From IMG/VR virus record IMGVR_UViG_3300046808_000337, positions 1 through 64,000 of that record: a stretch of DNA of 64,000 nt; one strand, given 5' to 3'. Both the position numbers and the translations under genes were made by a program. This stretch comes from a virus. Below, in pieces: positions 48,948-58,701 of this stretch. A model generated the notes under the pieces. It had not been told where the DNA came from and did no database searches. It saw only the letters and a program-made list of their open reading frames with translations. How positions within the stretch are numbered: position 1 is the stretch's first letter; every line of letters begins with the position of its first letter.

Positions 48948-49275
48948 CCCACAGCTCCCTAGGGAGGCTCAGGAAGTAATCTCAGCAGCCGCTGAGACCA
49001 TCCGACAGGACAAGATGACGATCGAGTCCCGTTCGCAGCGTATTCAAATGATGCGCGATCAGTTAGAGGCTTGTCAAAAAGCCCTTGACTTAGCCATACA
49101 GAATGGCGACCTTTGTGAAGAGGTTCGTCAGAATCAGTTAGCGGAGATTCGTTTCTTGAAAGAACAATACGTCTTTATGAAATCTGAAATGAAGAAGGAA
49201 AGACGAAGAAAAATATTTTGGAAATGTGCAACGATCGTTACCGCTGGTACGTCGTTGTATCTGTTGTTGTTATAG
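48862..49275 (+). CDS. Exported coiled-coil protein, spanin-like partner, 137 aa
   Basis: From the ATG at 48862 the protein has a signal-like N-terminus (MTRLKLYTLTLGIIFSTSIA) with a cysteine at APDAC, a weak lipobox, then a long coiled coil and a C-terminal hydrophobic segment (TIVTAGTSLYLLLL). An o-spanin would need a lipidated cysteine, so this is only partly a match. Overlap with the i-spanin-like gene supports a spanin role. The start at 48835 gives a longer, less likely version. Confidence 0.5.
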   Translation: MTRLKLYTLTLGIIFSTSIAPDACAQPTSPQLPREAQEVISAAAETIRQDKMTIESRSQRIQMMRDQLEACQKALDLAIQNGDLCEEVRQNQLAEIRFLKEQYVFMKSEMKKERRRKIFWKCATIVTAGTSLYLLLL

Positions 49276-49288
49276 TTGTTATTGTTGG

Positions 49289-49320
49289 TTAGGGGGGCTT
49301 CTATCGTGAGGCCCCCTTTT
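49289..49320. terminator. Bidirectional terminator between the convergent lysis genes
   Basis: A stem GGGGGC / GCCCCC (49290-49295, 49308-49313) is followed by TTTT on the plus strand. On the minus strand the flank is CCTAACC rather than T-rich, so termination is better for the plus genes. Confidence 0.7.
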
Positions 49321-49323
49321 CTT

Positions 49324-49914
49324 TTAACCCCTAAAACGACTGGCTCTTTTCCACCTTGTGATGTGGACGTTCTTAGACAATGGCCGGATCTTGATATAGA
49401 CACCATCCCGTGACCGTGAGTCACGCATCCCTTGCTCGTTGGTGTTGCCCTCTATTGTACGAATTGAATGGTCTCCTACGCGGTCTACGATACCCGTGTG
49501 ACCTATGCCCTTATATCGGCCAGTGTTCTTAAACTTTTGGTACGACATAGTCATGACGAGTACATCTCCATCCCTAAAGGACTGATAGAACCTGCCGTCA
49601 GTAAAGATTACGTCTTTCCTGTTGTAAGCGGTAGGACTCCATCCGGTTACCGTGCTTTCGATACCACACTCGTCGAGTATAGCGCGTACAAAGAAAGAAC
49701 ACCAAGCATAGCCTGGTTTCCATCCAACGTCAGCCATCATTTTCTGTAGCTCGCGATCATTGAAGGCTTGGTTGTTACCTCCCTTCTCCTTGACCCCTAC
49801 AAAGGAAGCGGCAGTGGCACGGACGCAGTAGCCGTCATTATCAGCCACAATATGAATAGGAATGCTAAGAGCAAACCAAAGTAAACACAGACGTATAAGG
49901 TTATTCTTTGCCAT
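49324..49914 (-). CDS. Endolysin: CHAP-type peptidase with signal peptide, 196 aa
   Basis: After an N-terminal signal sequence (LIRLCLLWFALSIPIHIVAD), the CHAP-like domain carries C72 in GYAWCSFFV, H139 in GIGHTGIV and E155/N157 in IEGNT, the expected catalytic triad order. CHAP peptidases cut peptidoglycan amide bonds. A signal peptide points to Sec-dependent export, with holin-independent or signal-arrest-release use. The N-terminal part of the gene overlaps the membrane protein gene by 118 bases. Confidence 0.8.
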   Translation of the reverse strand: MAKNNLIRLCLLWFALSIPIHIVADNDGYCVRATAASFVGVKEKGGNNQAFNDRELQKMMADVGWKPGYAWCSFFVRAILDECGIESTVTGWSPTAYNRKDVIFTDGRFYQSFRDGDVLVMTMSYQKFKNTGRYKGIGHTGIVDRVGDHSIRTIEGNTNEQGMRDSRSRDGVYIKIRPLSKNVHITRWKRASRFRG

Positions 49915-50189
49915 GGCGTGGATGAGTATTCTAAGTCCAACTTGGCATTCTTCGAGTAGAAGTAGTTCTGCAAACCACGGAAGTTAAAGAACCCGCCAAG
50001 GAACACCACAAAGTTAGCAAAAACTAGGACAAGTGCCGCAAGGATTACCTGCTGAATGTACTCGATTGAGATGAGTCCATCACCAAAATACTCTGCGCTG
50101 TATGATCCAGCGAGGAGAAATAGAAAGAAGGCGAGTGGGATAGCCCACACGCCGTCAAACATCTGTAATTTTCTTAGTATCTTTTTCAT
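49797..50189 (-). CDS. Polytopic membrane protein overlapping the endolysin, 130 aa
   Basis: I start at 50189 (MKKILRKLQMFDGVWAIPLA), which overlaps the preceding stop as TAATG. Three transmembrane segments are visible (IPLAFFLFLLAGSYSA, VILAALVLVFANFVVFLGGF, YVCVYFGLLLAFLFILWLI). Its last 118 bases encode the start of the endolysin in another frame. A holin-type role is reasonable by position and topology; another envelope protein is possible. Confidence 0.6.
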   Translation of the reverse strand: MKKILRKLQMFDGVWAIPLAFFLFLLAGSYSAEYFGDGLISIEYIQQVILAALVLVFANFVVFLGGFFNFRGLQNYFYSKNAKLDLEYSSTPWQRITLYVCVYFGLLLAFLFILWLIMTATASVPLPLPL

Positions 50190-51295
50190 TACCAAAGAGA
50201 TTTTTCCATTGTGTCAAGATCCAAGCAAGCACCTACCGTTTCGTTCTTACCCTGTGCAGGAAGGAACTCGAAGTCAAACACGAGTTTGCTGTCGGGTGGG
50301 TAAGTCAACGTATTAGTTGCTGAGTCATACTTCACCTCAGTACCCGCCTTGAGTTTGAGGGTTGTGTCTTGGTTAGACGCAAACATTCTGTTCCAAGCGG
50401 TTCCGTATACGTTGTCGCCTGGGGTTTTGAACTTCTCGTTGTACAACTTATAGCGACAAACAAAGTCCGGAAGGTTCTTACCATACGAGCTGATAAGGCT
50501 TGTAAACGGAATCTGAGAAGACAAGATACCATTGATATAAGCCTCTCCCTTGATTGTGTTATCATCCACAATTACGATGTCGCTTGCAATGTTCAAGCAG
50601 TGTGTCTCATCGCTCTTGCGCTCAACGTGCCATGTGTGGCTATAGCATTCAGCGAGCTGGGTTTCGGTCATGCCAGCAAGATTGAGGAGCTGAGTGATCG
50701 TGTATCTTGGGAATGTACGGCTGAACTTGTTGAGTTTAACCCCGTCAAACGTAGACGTTTTAACGTATTCACGACGCAGGATCGAGCGAGTCACCGTGTT
50801 TGGATCGTGCGGCACAGGTTCCCCGGTGCGAGTCACGTTGTCTCCCTGCTCCCAATAGAACTTGTAGTCGTATCCATTGGCTGTAGGCACGATGTGGATC
50901 TCTGACCATCCGATCCAGCCCTTCAAAGGAGTTTCGCGAAGCACGATGTTACCCGAAGCGTCGTTGGTATACAAGTGGTCGATCTCTGTGAACGGCTTGT
51001 AAAGTTTGAAAGAACCATTGCTCATGTCAACAATGTCGTATTGACCCCAGTGGATGTGGCCAGCCGCTAAGTTGAGCGGGTACACACCAAACAGAGAAAC
51101 GCTAGTCTCAACGGTAAACGTAGAAGTGCGCGTTGGCTCCATCTTTCCTGTGGTAGGGTTCTTCACCATCTTGGTAAAGTCGTTGATGCGGTTCTCTACA
51201 AGCGACTTTACAGAACGCTTGTTAACCTGTCCATTGATAGCCCCCATCTCTGACGGGAGGTTCAGTAGTCGAAGTGTTTTATCTAAGTTTTGCAT
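50189..51295 (-). CDS. Virion-associated protein of unknown function, 368 aa
   Basis: The protein MQNLDKTLRLLNLPSEMGAI has a basic, helical N-terminal part, then a large beta-rich C-terminal half (GVYPLNLAAGHIHWGQYDIV, GEAYINGILSSQIPFTSL, TYPPDSKLVFDFEFLP). The histidine-rich parts and PPDSKLVFDFEF pattern suggest a folded, possibly ligand-binding domain. It is first in the lysis-linked minus operon, with a -7 element upstream. No family is recognised. Confidence 0.6.
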   Translation of the reverse strand: MQNLDKTLRLLNLPSEMGAINGQVNKRSVKSLVENRINDFTKMVKNPTTGKMEPTRTSTFTVETSVSLFGVYPLNLAAGHIHWGQYDIVDMSNGSFKLYKPFTEIDHLYTNDASGNIVLRETPLKGWIGWSEIHIVPTANGYDYKFYWEQGDNVTRTGEPVPHDPNTVTRSILRREYVKTSTFDGVKLNKFSRTFPRYTITQLLNLAGMTETQLAECYSHTWHVERKSDETHCLNIASDIVIVDDNTIKGEAYINGILSSQIPFTSLISSYGKNLPDFVCRYKLYNEKFKTPGDNVYGTAWNRMFASNQDTTLKLKAGTEVKYDSATNTLTYPPDSKLVFDFEFLPAQGKNETVGACLDLDTMEKSLW

Positions 51296-51311
51296 GAGTG
51301 GATTGTTTGTG

Positions 51312-51319
51312 CAAATATA
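51312..51319 (-). promoter_or_regulatory. -7 element of a minus-strand promoter before the 368-residue gene
   Basis: On the minus strand TATATTTG is a perfect -7 element, 16 bases upstream of the ATG at 51295. The -33 region lacks a clear TTG, so the promoter is partial. Confidence 0.5.
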
Positions 51320-51321
51320 AG

Positions 51322-51948
51322 CTATGAAAGCGATATTGAGCTAACCGGAGGCGGCTGAGTTGGCATAATGTACCAGTTATTACAGTTTGTCACAGTGCCT
51401 TTATACGTCCACAAGGTACACGCAGCAGAGCTGTCGATGTCCGTCACGTTCAGGTAGTCTATGTATTGGGTATTAGTCCCGTTGTTTACTAGCGTCAAAG
51501 ACCGCTGGGTTCCTGGTACACTTGACCTTAAGGCAATAGATCCCGCAGGAGTCCCAAACGCAGTCAGTCCTGCCGTCAAAATCATTGCGTCTGCAAGCTG
51601 AATGGTTGTGCTGATTGTACCAAAACGAAGGATACAGCCGATGGTTGCCCCTGCTGATATTATAGTGGAGTTTGTGCTTATGGTTATGTCAGAGGTTCCG
51701 CTTATGTTATTCGAGGCCGATAAGGTCACGTTGCCCCCGACCGTAAGCCTAGTGTTGACGATCAGGTTTCCTGTGTATCCGGTGGTAACAAGTGATAGAA
51801 TTGTGGCTGTTGCCACTGTAATTGTGCATTGGCCGTTGTTAGTTCCGGTAAACACAACGTCATCCCCCGCAACAGGGACTCCGCCTGCCCAACTTGCGGC
51901 AGTATTCCATGTTGAGGCTACATTTGATATCCAAGTTTTTGTTGGCAT
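51322..51948 (-). CDS. Fibre-like beta-repeat protein, 208 aa
   Basis: I start at 51948 (MPTKTWISNVASTWNTAASW). The N-terminus shows the pattern of a Trp/Asn-rich repeat (TWNTAASWAGGVPVAGDDVVF) also present in the following gene's product. The rest is T/S/I/G-rich beta-helix-like. It is likely a tail-fibre or surface-binding component. A second copy-type relationship with the 606-residue protein suggests duplication. Confidence 0.6.
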   Translation of the reverse strand: MPTKTWISNVASTWNTAASWAGGVPVAGDDVVFTGTNNGQCTITVATATILSLVTTGYTGNLIVNTRLTVGGNVTLSASNNISGTSDITISTNSTIISAGATIGCILRFGTISTTIQLADAMILTAGLTAFGTPAGSIALRSSVPGTQRSLTLVNNGTNTQYIDYLNVTDIDSSAACTLWTYKGTVTNCNNWYIMPTQPPPVSSISLS

Positions 51949-51950
51949 GA

Positions 51951-53771
51951 TTATGAAATAGATGTTGATTGACGGGTCCTTGGAAAGTCCCAATTTTTCC
52001 AGTTTAAAGTACCAGCAATTATCTGTCCACCTCTTGTATAAATTGTTTGTCCATTAGAACTATTAACAGGACCGCTGCTAACACCTCCGTTGATAACAAA
52101 CATATCTTGGGACGCACCTGGAAGAAGGGTAAATATAGTGCTTGCTCCACCAGTAGGATCTGTACCCACACTCATTGCATTACCAACTACAGTTGCCCAA
52201 GAACGCATTATTAAACTTGTTCTTATCTTATACTCTATTGATGGAAGCAGCCTAAGAGCAGATCCTGTAGATCCTGATTGTAATATGCAAGTCAGGCTAT
52301 TACAGTCCCATCCTATGGTTCCCTTGTGAGTAAAAGTAAAATTTAATGTAGCTCCTGTTAAGTTAAATGTTAAAATCCTAAATGGAACTGTATCATAAAA
52401 AAACAAAAGTGTTCCGAAAGCAACACCGGCAGACCCTGTAAAATGTTCAATAGCAGGTATTGTAACACCAGCAGAACCAAAACCATAAAATGCAGCAGAC
52501 TGCCCAGCCAATATACTTGCCCCGGGACTAAAAGTTACTGCTCCAGCAGTATATGTAAAAGAACCCGCATCTCTAAATCCGATAATAGTTGAAATTGTTA
52601 CTGATCCCGTTGTATTTATTTGAACCTGCCAAGCTGTACCCCAAGATGTATTGGTTGTACTGGCACCCGATTCAGAATAAGTTACAGAAGCTCCTTGTAG
52701 TACAACAATTGTACTGCTTGCATTTCTCATACCGCCATTATGCACAAAGTTTCCATTTGCATAAATAGTTCCTCCACTTGTTAGTATTGGAGCTTTAGTA
52801 GCAGAAAGCGGATTTGTGGAAAGAGTTCCTACGACACATACATTTCCAGTTATAGCACAAGCTCCTGGTGACGCCCCTACTGAGAATGTTGTAAAAGCTA
52901 GGTTGTTAAAGTTTACCCCTGTACTACTAGTCGTTGTGGCAGAAGTAGAGGAACTTCCATTTAAGTTGATTGAATATCCATTACCGCCCTGATTCCCTAA
53001 TAAATGAAAAGTACCAGTGTGTATTACCGTGCCTGATACATAAGTAAAGTTTGTGCCTGCAACACTTACTGATCCTCCAAAACAACAGTTATTCCCTATA
53101 GTAATAGTTCCTGGAGTATCTATCACAATGCTTACACCAAATCCTATTATAGAGTTGGCGACACCTGCAAATGTGGCCGCCACAGACCAAGTGCCTGTAC
53201 CAGCCAATTTTATTGTTGTGAGAGCTGCTGCATTTGCAATTACCCTAGATGCGTTGCCAAATGATTGATATGAAAAACTACCGTTAACAGTAATGGTAAA
53301 CGAGCCCTGCAAAGTCATGGCGTGATTAATTCCTGGGCCTAAAAATAAATTTTGTACAGTCCAGTTGTCCGTTATTGTAGCAATTGAGTTGGCTGCAATA
53401 AAATTGTTGTTTATCCCCAAACCGTTTGGCCATACCTTACCATTGCTAGTAAGTGTTGTAGTTCCATTGGCTCTTGTAGATATACTGCCCGTCCCTGCTA
53501 CGCCCATAGTGGGGGAAAGAGTAACCGTATGACCTGGATTTGCAGAAGCAGCAGATCCAACCAAAATACCATTGGTCATGGTTATAGTGTTAGTATAACC
53601 AGTAAAGTTCAAATTTCTACATACAGCCGTTGTAATGTTTACTGTACAGTTAGGGGAAGATGCATTAAATATAGCATCTGACCCCGCACCTGTGGCAGAG
53701 GGTAGTACCCCAGTATCCCAGTTACCGGCAGTACCCCAGTTACTATCTATGGCTCCCGTAAAGATTGGCAT
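51951..53771 (-). CDS. Fibre-like beta-repeat protein, 606 aa
   Basis: The N-terminus MPIFTGAIDSNWGTAGNWDT matches the start of the 208-residue protein, and the N/T/G/S-rich body repeats short strands, fitting a beta-helix or beta-sandwich fibre. It is very hydrophobic in small residues and lacks K and E, unlike neighbouring genes, which is common for receptor-binding or matrix-binding fibres. Confidence 0.65.
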   Translation of the reverse strand: MPIFTGAIDSNWGTAGNWDTGVLPSATGAGSDAIFNASSPNCTVNITTAVCRNLNFTGYTNTITMTNGILVGSAASANPGHTVTLSPTMGVAGTGSISTRANGTTTLTSNGKVWPNGLGINNNFIAANSIATITDNWTVQNLFLGPGINHAMTLQGSFTITVNGSFSYQSFGNASRVIANAAALTTIKLAGTGTWSVAATFAGVANSIIGFGVSIVIDTPGTITIGNNCCFGGSVSVAGTNFTYVSGTVIHTGTFHLLGNQGGNGYSINLNGSSSTSATTTSSTGVNFNNLAFTTFSVGASPGACAITGNVCVVGTLSTNPLSATKAPILTSGGTIYANGNFVHNGGMRNASSTIVVLQGASVTYSESGASTTNTSWGTAWQVQINTTGSVTISTIIGFRDAGSFTYTAGAVTFSPGASILAGQSAAFYGFGSAGVTIPAIEHFTGSAGVAFGTLLFFYDTVPFRILTFNLTGATLNFTFTHKGTIGWDCNSLTCILQSGSTGSALRLLPSIEYKIRTSLIMRSWATVVGNAMSVGTDPTGGASTIFTLLPGASQDMFVINGGVSSGPVNSSNGQTIYTRGGQIIAGTLNWKNWDFPRTRQSTSIS

Positions 53772-53772
53772 A

Positions 53773-54009
53773 CTATAACTGATTTAGAACCTGCTCAGTA
53801 ACCTGACGAGCTAATATTTTATCCTTCTCTGTGACTATTCTGTTTTCTATATTATTCTCCACCTCTTCTACGCTTTGTGGTAGGAAGTGGTAGATTACAA
53901 CATCAATAAGATCCGTAATATCCCCGGCGAATTGAATAGAGACGTCCGTTACGAGAGCATCTCCTTCGAGGTACTTGTTGTTGATTGTATAACTATGAGT
54001 GATTGCCAT
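53773..54009 (-). CDS. Small fibre-associated protein, 78 aa
   Basis: A beta-rich N-terminus (AITHSYTINNKYLEGDALVT) is followed by a helical acidic C-terminus (EEVENNIENRIVTEKDKILA). It lies between two fibre genes and could be an adaptor or a chaperone for fibre assembly. No family is recognised. Confidence 0.5.
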   Translation of the reverse strand: MAITHSYTINNKYLEGDALVTDVSIQFAGDITDLIDVVIYHFLPQSVEEVENNIENRIVTEKDKILARQVTEQVLNQL

Positions 54010-54015
54010 ATTGTT

Positions 54016-57000
54016 TTATATTTTAGTTACAAGCAATTGAAGGTTTGCCCAAGAGAATACCGCAGCCCCTGACTCTACGTTAAATCCAAGGATGTCGTTA
54101 GCGGCAAGAGTAACTGATGTCCACCCAGAAGGTGATGCACTTGTTATTTGCTGTGTGGCGCTCGTTAGGAATGGCTTGGTCCCGCCTCCAACCAATGAGT
54201 TAGCTACCGTTGGGATAGCATTGTTTGCCCTCCATATATCAAACGTCACGGTTGCTCCCAAACCAGAATTACCTGTCAAGATCGACCATGTGTTAATTGT
54301 ACAAGCGTATGGGATTCTTATGTACCCCTTCTGGCCGGCTGTAATTACACCTCCCGATCCGTCAACCGTAATACCTATGCTGAACGTACCCGATAAGCTT
54401 GGAACGCTGCCCGTTTTCCATTGGCTATCAGCCGAATCAAAGTATATCGTATCATTATCGTTAGGCGACTGCGCCTGTACGTCATGAAGCTCATCTAACT
54501 CGTATCCGTTCTGGCATCGAACGTAGATCTGACCATTACCCGCGTTGCTCTTCTCTACTATACCCACGTACACACGGTGTGTTGGTGCATAAGTTGGAGT
54601 TGATGTATAACCTCCGGGTGTGGTTCCGCTCAAGTACAGGGTAGCACCTGCCGCAAACGCCGCCGTGTTGATTCCCTCTATTACACCTTGAATGATGATG
54701 TAACCCTCGCCACCCGCTGCGATTGATGAGTCGTAAACCATACCAATCGTCTTTGCCGAAGTGTCGTCTGCATTAGCAAGAGCGAGCTTTACGCTCATCC
54801 TGTCTCCGGAAGCACCAAACGCATATACTACCTGACCCTTGGTTATTGGGGCAGCCTCTGAGTTGTGTACGTATGCAAGTAGTTGGTTGGTCACCAATCC
54901 GATTGCTTGGAAGTTTGTTCCGTCATACACGACCATGATTTCTTGGCCTGCCTTGATATCCCCTGCCGCAATCTTTACATTGGTGTTCTTGAATATGTTG
55001 ATTGGCGCAAGAGTATTTATCTGTAATGTAGACTCTCCCTCGTTGGTGCTATCAAAATTAATCATGAAGGCTTCGCCAGCCGTGTATGCGGTAACACCAG
55101 ATATTGTCGCTTCATATACGCCGTCTGTCACCTGAATAGCGTTTCCCGACTTTAAACCGCCGCCTCCGCCAGTTGGGGTAAACTCAACCACATCACCACT
55201 AGAGTTTACACCTAGCGCCCATACAGGGCTTGCATCAGGGAATTGAGCGGGGGTTTGGCCGTATTCATTTAACTTCAACTGACCAAGTGTGTCAATCTCA
55301 AGTTTGTTAACAGGAATAGGGCTTCCTGATTCCTTAATGGAAACAAAGAAGTCAGCAGTTTCAGCATTGCCAGCAGCCGTTACTGATGTAGAAACAAATC
55401 CTATGTTACCTGCATCATAGCTTGTTGCGTTGTCATTGCTTAATGTATACAGAGTCTTGGCCCCATGTCCTATAAGTCCCCCTCCAATCCTTGTAGAAAA
55501 AACGTGGAGTGGCGTTCTTATCAAGTCTGCCACATCTGAGTTGGAACTTATTACTCCAGCCATTACTCCGTAAGATCTGCTGCCAATGGTCTGGATGTGA
55601 TTATTAGTTGTTCCTAAAACGCCTATGCCTTTAGTGTTTCCTTGTCCAAAAATACCTGCTGAATTGTATGCCGCACCCGCATTTAAGCCTCCCCTAACGG
55701 CATAGGAAGCTCCAAGAGTAGCAACCAAGCTATTATTAGTCACGCTAAGCACACTAATTCCAGTTGGTGGTGTGCCAACTATTTGCAGGTTAAAGTCATC
55801 AAAGTTAAGATACCTATCCTGCGTAAACATATTGCCGACAGTACCTGCATCTCCCGATGATAAGTACCCTAACTGAAATGTTTCGTTTGTAAGGGAGGTA
55901 TTCTTGTATATGCCTTCGTTTGCGTCGTAGGTTCCGCCGCCACCGCCAAGAGGAACTTCCATTATTGACCCAGAAGCATTAACACCCAATCCGTATACCG
56001 CTGGACTAGCTGGATTTGTAAGCCAGGTTCCTATACCGTAAGTGTTAAATATCACTTGACCGTCCCCCTCAAATTGGGCAACCCTTCTGATGTTTGGGTC
56101 ATTAGAAGGAAGTGTATACCCCTCTATGACAAAAGCAGTTCCATATTCTATAGCCAGTATGTTTTCCGGGCTTGCTATGTAGCCTATGTTACCTGCTTGC
56201 TTGTATCCAATACCCGTATTTGGGTCTGGTATTGCAAAAGATACCCTGGCAGACTTATCAGACGCATTTCCGGATGTTGTTGCGCTTCTCCATAGTTCTA
56301 AAACATTGTTTTGAGTATCGCTTTCTTGTAAGAAGTAAGACGCAAACTTCTGAGATACCTCCATACCGCTTACTGGAGCGTTTATTCTCAATCCAGATCC
56401 GGTTGTCGAGTCAAGATTTAATACAAATCCATCTCCAACTGTACCTGAAACATTGAAATTAACCATCCCGCCTGGATATACGGGGTCAACACCCTCCATA
56501 TTAAACGTAAACGTATCTAAGTCTACGAATCTGTTTTCTTGAAACGCTATACTAGCTTGCAGTCCAGATGGCGCACCAAGCATGAACGTGTCATTGGTAA
56601 GTGTAGTATCCTTATATACGCCTTGATTGGAGTCGTAGGTTCCGCCTCCACCATCTGCACTAAGTGTGTCGCCAGTCAAGGTCAACCCAGACCCAATAAC
56701 GATCTGCTCGAAAACCCCTGTGCCTGAGCTATAACGTCCCACGAGGAATCCGCTGTCCATTATAGATGTAACAGTCCCTGTGGTTTCAATCGGATTCGGA
56801 GACGTGGTCAAGAGTCCTGTTGCGGTTACTGAGGTAACAGTTCCTCCGCCCTCAGATAACTTCTTAAAGACGTTACCGCTCGTATCAACGGCAAGCACGT
56901 ATTCGAGGTCGTTATTGATATTGCTTGTGCTGTTGCTGAACGCAGATGTAGCGTATTCATTCAACACAAGCTGACCAAATCCCTGCAACTCTAGCTTGTT

Positions 57001-58701
57001 TGAAAGCGTTCCGTTATCAACGAGTTGAACCTCAAACCTAGTCTCCTCATTACCATCAACAAAACTTACCACCTCGGTAGACAGGCGAGAGCCTATGAAG
57101 TTTGAGCTGGCTACTACCGCGTTGTTGTTTCTGAACTGGTAGTCTATCGTCATCATGGCAAGCGATGGATCACCCGTGTAACGGAGGCGCAAAAGCGTGT
57201 CGTCCGCAGTCGGGAGGTTGCCCTCCATGTTTAACTCAAGTAACGGCTGGAGAAGGTCGACATCGCCGACGATTTCTACGGACGGATTAGGTCTTGAGCC
57301 TGATCCATAGTCCTGGAAGGTGGCTACACCGCCATTTCCAAGATTAGCCACACCAAATGGGAAGCGAGTGTCTTGGTCTGCGCTGCCTCTTACAGATAGT
57401 TGCCACTCGTTTACCGGACCGGGGCTTGCCCCCTCCGTAGTTTCTATTAAGGTATCTTCGATAAGCTGTCCGCCCAAGTGGAACACCAAAGGATCGGCAG
57501 GAGATTCTTTTGTATGAAGACCGTTTTCTACTGTGTACACCGGGAGCGTAGCGAGTTCACCAAGTCCATTGATGTACTCTAAGGCTGTACCCGCGCCTGT
57601 TACCAAAATATCACCCGAAGTAGTAATGGGAGAATTAGTCACGGTAAATGCACTAGGCATATCAAGGCCAACGGATGTAACCGTACCTGTGCCTGCTAGG
57701 GTATATTCGACGTGACCCGAAGCGTCAAGGGCGAGAACCATTCCCGGTGTTGCGGTTGCGTATCCGGGGGTTATGATATCTACAAATGCATTTCCCGAAA
57801 TGGTTACAGCCCCCGGATCTATTTGCACAAATCCAATTGAGCCGGCACCATCATCTGCGGTGTAAACCTGGTAAGCGATTGTGTCTATCGTGTATCGGTT
57901 TACATTAGTCCACCCAAAATTAAATCCTCCACCGTCAACCGCGTTATTCTGCGTAAGCAAAGAACTAATGTTCAACGTGTCCTGCCAGTCTTGAACCAGC
58001 GATCCGCCAACGCTTGTAACGTCTACGCAAAGAGATGTACCAGCAGGGAATCCGGCAGGGCCGGTGAGAAGGGTAGAATCAAATTGAGCATACGTTCCTC
58101 CATCGCTATAGTTAGATAACTGATATACGCCGTAAACAGTCGGGTCAGTCTTGCTGAAAATAAAAACCCATGAACCATCTTGGACTATAGGCCAAAAGCC
58201 TGTGAAGTCTTGGTTGTTTGCTGTGAAATAATTAAAGCGAACAGCTGACCCGCCGTCTACAAATATACCGGGGTTCTCAGCACCAGTATCACCAGCCGTA
58301 TACTGAATGGAACATTCCGGCTCCGTATTCCCGCACTCGCAGCATCCCTTGAAGATAGCGGTTACAAGAAGTCGATATATTTCAACTGTCTTGGCTTGTA
58401 CTACATCGGAAGAGTCTTGGAATGTAAGTGGGGTAAATGTGTTACCACCAACGTCAGTTATCGCGTAAATTGTAAATGTAAACGAGTCCCCGGATACCTG
58501 TGAAATTGTAATGCTATCGTACCGATACGAAATGTAAGTCGGCGTCTGTGGCATGATTTGACTCATGCCTCGAACGTACTGATACGGGGCAACAGTCCCA
58601 TTTAGAAAGGACACTGTGTCGTTTCCCTCTACTTGTATTCGGGTAATTATGGGATTGTTGATATCAATCCGTTGCCTGTTCGATGTCGGTATTGTAGCCA
58701 T
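54016..58701 (-). CDS. Large tail fibre / receptor-binding protein, 1561 aa
   Basis: The protein is beta-rich with multiple repeat segments: GGGTYDSNQGVYKDTTLTND and GGGTYDANEGIYKNTSLTNE, plus repeated LGVNxSGxV motifs. Cysteines occur near residue 117 (GCCECGNTEPEC). The C-terminal part (about residues 1270-1560) has a different, globular look. Repeats and length fit a trimeric fibre that recognises the host surface. The motif is shared with the 789-residue fibre at 13017-15386. Confidence 0.75.
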   Translation of the reverse strand: MATIPTSNRQRIDINNPIITRIQVEGNDTVSFLNGTVAPYQYVRGMSQIMPQTPTYISYRYDSITISQVSGDSFTFTIYAITDVGGNTFTPLTFQDSSDVVQAKTVEIYRLLVTAIFKGCCECGNTEPECSIQYTAGDTGAENPGIFVDGGSAVRFNYFTANNQDFTGFWPIVQDGSWVFIFSKTDPTVYGVYQLSNYSDGGTYAQFDSTLLTGPAGFPAGTSLCVDVTSVGGSLVQDWQDTLNISSLLTQNNAVDGGGFNFGWTNVNRYTIDTIAYQVYTADDGAGSIGFVQIDPGAVTISGNAFVDIITPGYATATPGMVLALDASGHVEYTLAGTGTVTSVGLDMPSAFTVTNSPITTSGDILVTGAGTALEYINGLGELATLPVYTVENGLHTKESPADPLVFHLGGQLIEDTLIETTEGASPGPVNEWQLSVRGSADQDTRFPFGVANLGNGGVATFQDYGSGSRPNPSVEIVGDVDLLQPLLELNMEGNLPTADDTLLRLRYTGDPSLAMMTIDYQFRNNNAVVASSNFIGSRLSTEVVSFVDGNEETRFEVQLVDNGTLSNKLELQGFGQLVLNEYATSAFSNSTSNINNDLEYVLAVDTSGNVFKKLSEGGGTVTSVTATGLLTTSPNPIETTGTVTSIMDSGFLVGRYSSGTGVFEQIVIGSGLTLTGDTLSADGGGGTYDSNQGVYKDTTLTNDTFMLGAPSGLQASIAFQENRFVDLDTFTFNMEGVDPVYPGGMVNFNVSGTVGDGFVLNLDSTTGSGLRINAPVSGMEVSQKFASYFLQESDTQNNVLELWRSATTSGNASDKSARVSFAIPDPNTGIGYKQAGNIGYIASPENILAIEYGTAFVIEGYTLPSNDPNIRRVAQFEGDGQVIFNTYGIGTWLTNPASPAVYGLGVNASGSIMEVPLGGGGGTYDANEGIYKNTSLTNETFQLGYLSSGDAGTVGNMFTQDRYLNFDDFNLQIVGTPPTGISVLSVTNNSLVATLGASYAVRGGLNAGAAYNSAGIFGQGNTKGIGVLGTTNNHIQTIGSRSYGVMAGVISSNSDVADLIRTPLHVFSTRIGGGLIGHGAKTLYTLSNDNATSYDAGNIGFVSTSVTAAGNAETADFFVSIKESGSPIPVNKLEIDTLGQLKLNEYGQTPAQFPDASPVWALGVNSSGDVVEFTPTGGGGGLKSGNAIQVTDGVYEATISGVTAYTAGEAFMINFDSTNEGESTLQINTLAPINIFKNTNVKIAAGDIKAGQEIMVVYDGTNFQAIGLVTNQLLAYVHNSEAAPITKGQVVYAFGASGDRMSVKLALANADDTSAKTIGMVYDSSIAAGGEGYIIIQGVIEGINTAAFAAGATLYLSGTTPGGYTSTPTYAPTHRVYVGIVEKSNAGNGQIYVRCQNGYELDELHDVQAQSPNDNDTIYFDSADSQWKTGSVPSLSGTFSIGITVDGSGGVITAGQKGYIRIPYACTINTWSILTGNSGLGATVTFDIWRANNAIPTVANSLVGGGTKPFLTSATQQITSASPSGWTSVTLAANDILGFNVESGAAVFSWANLQLLVTKI

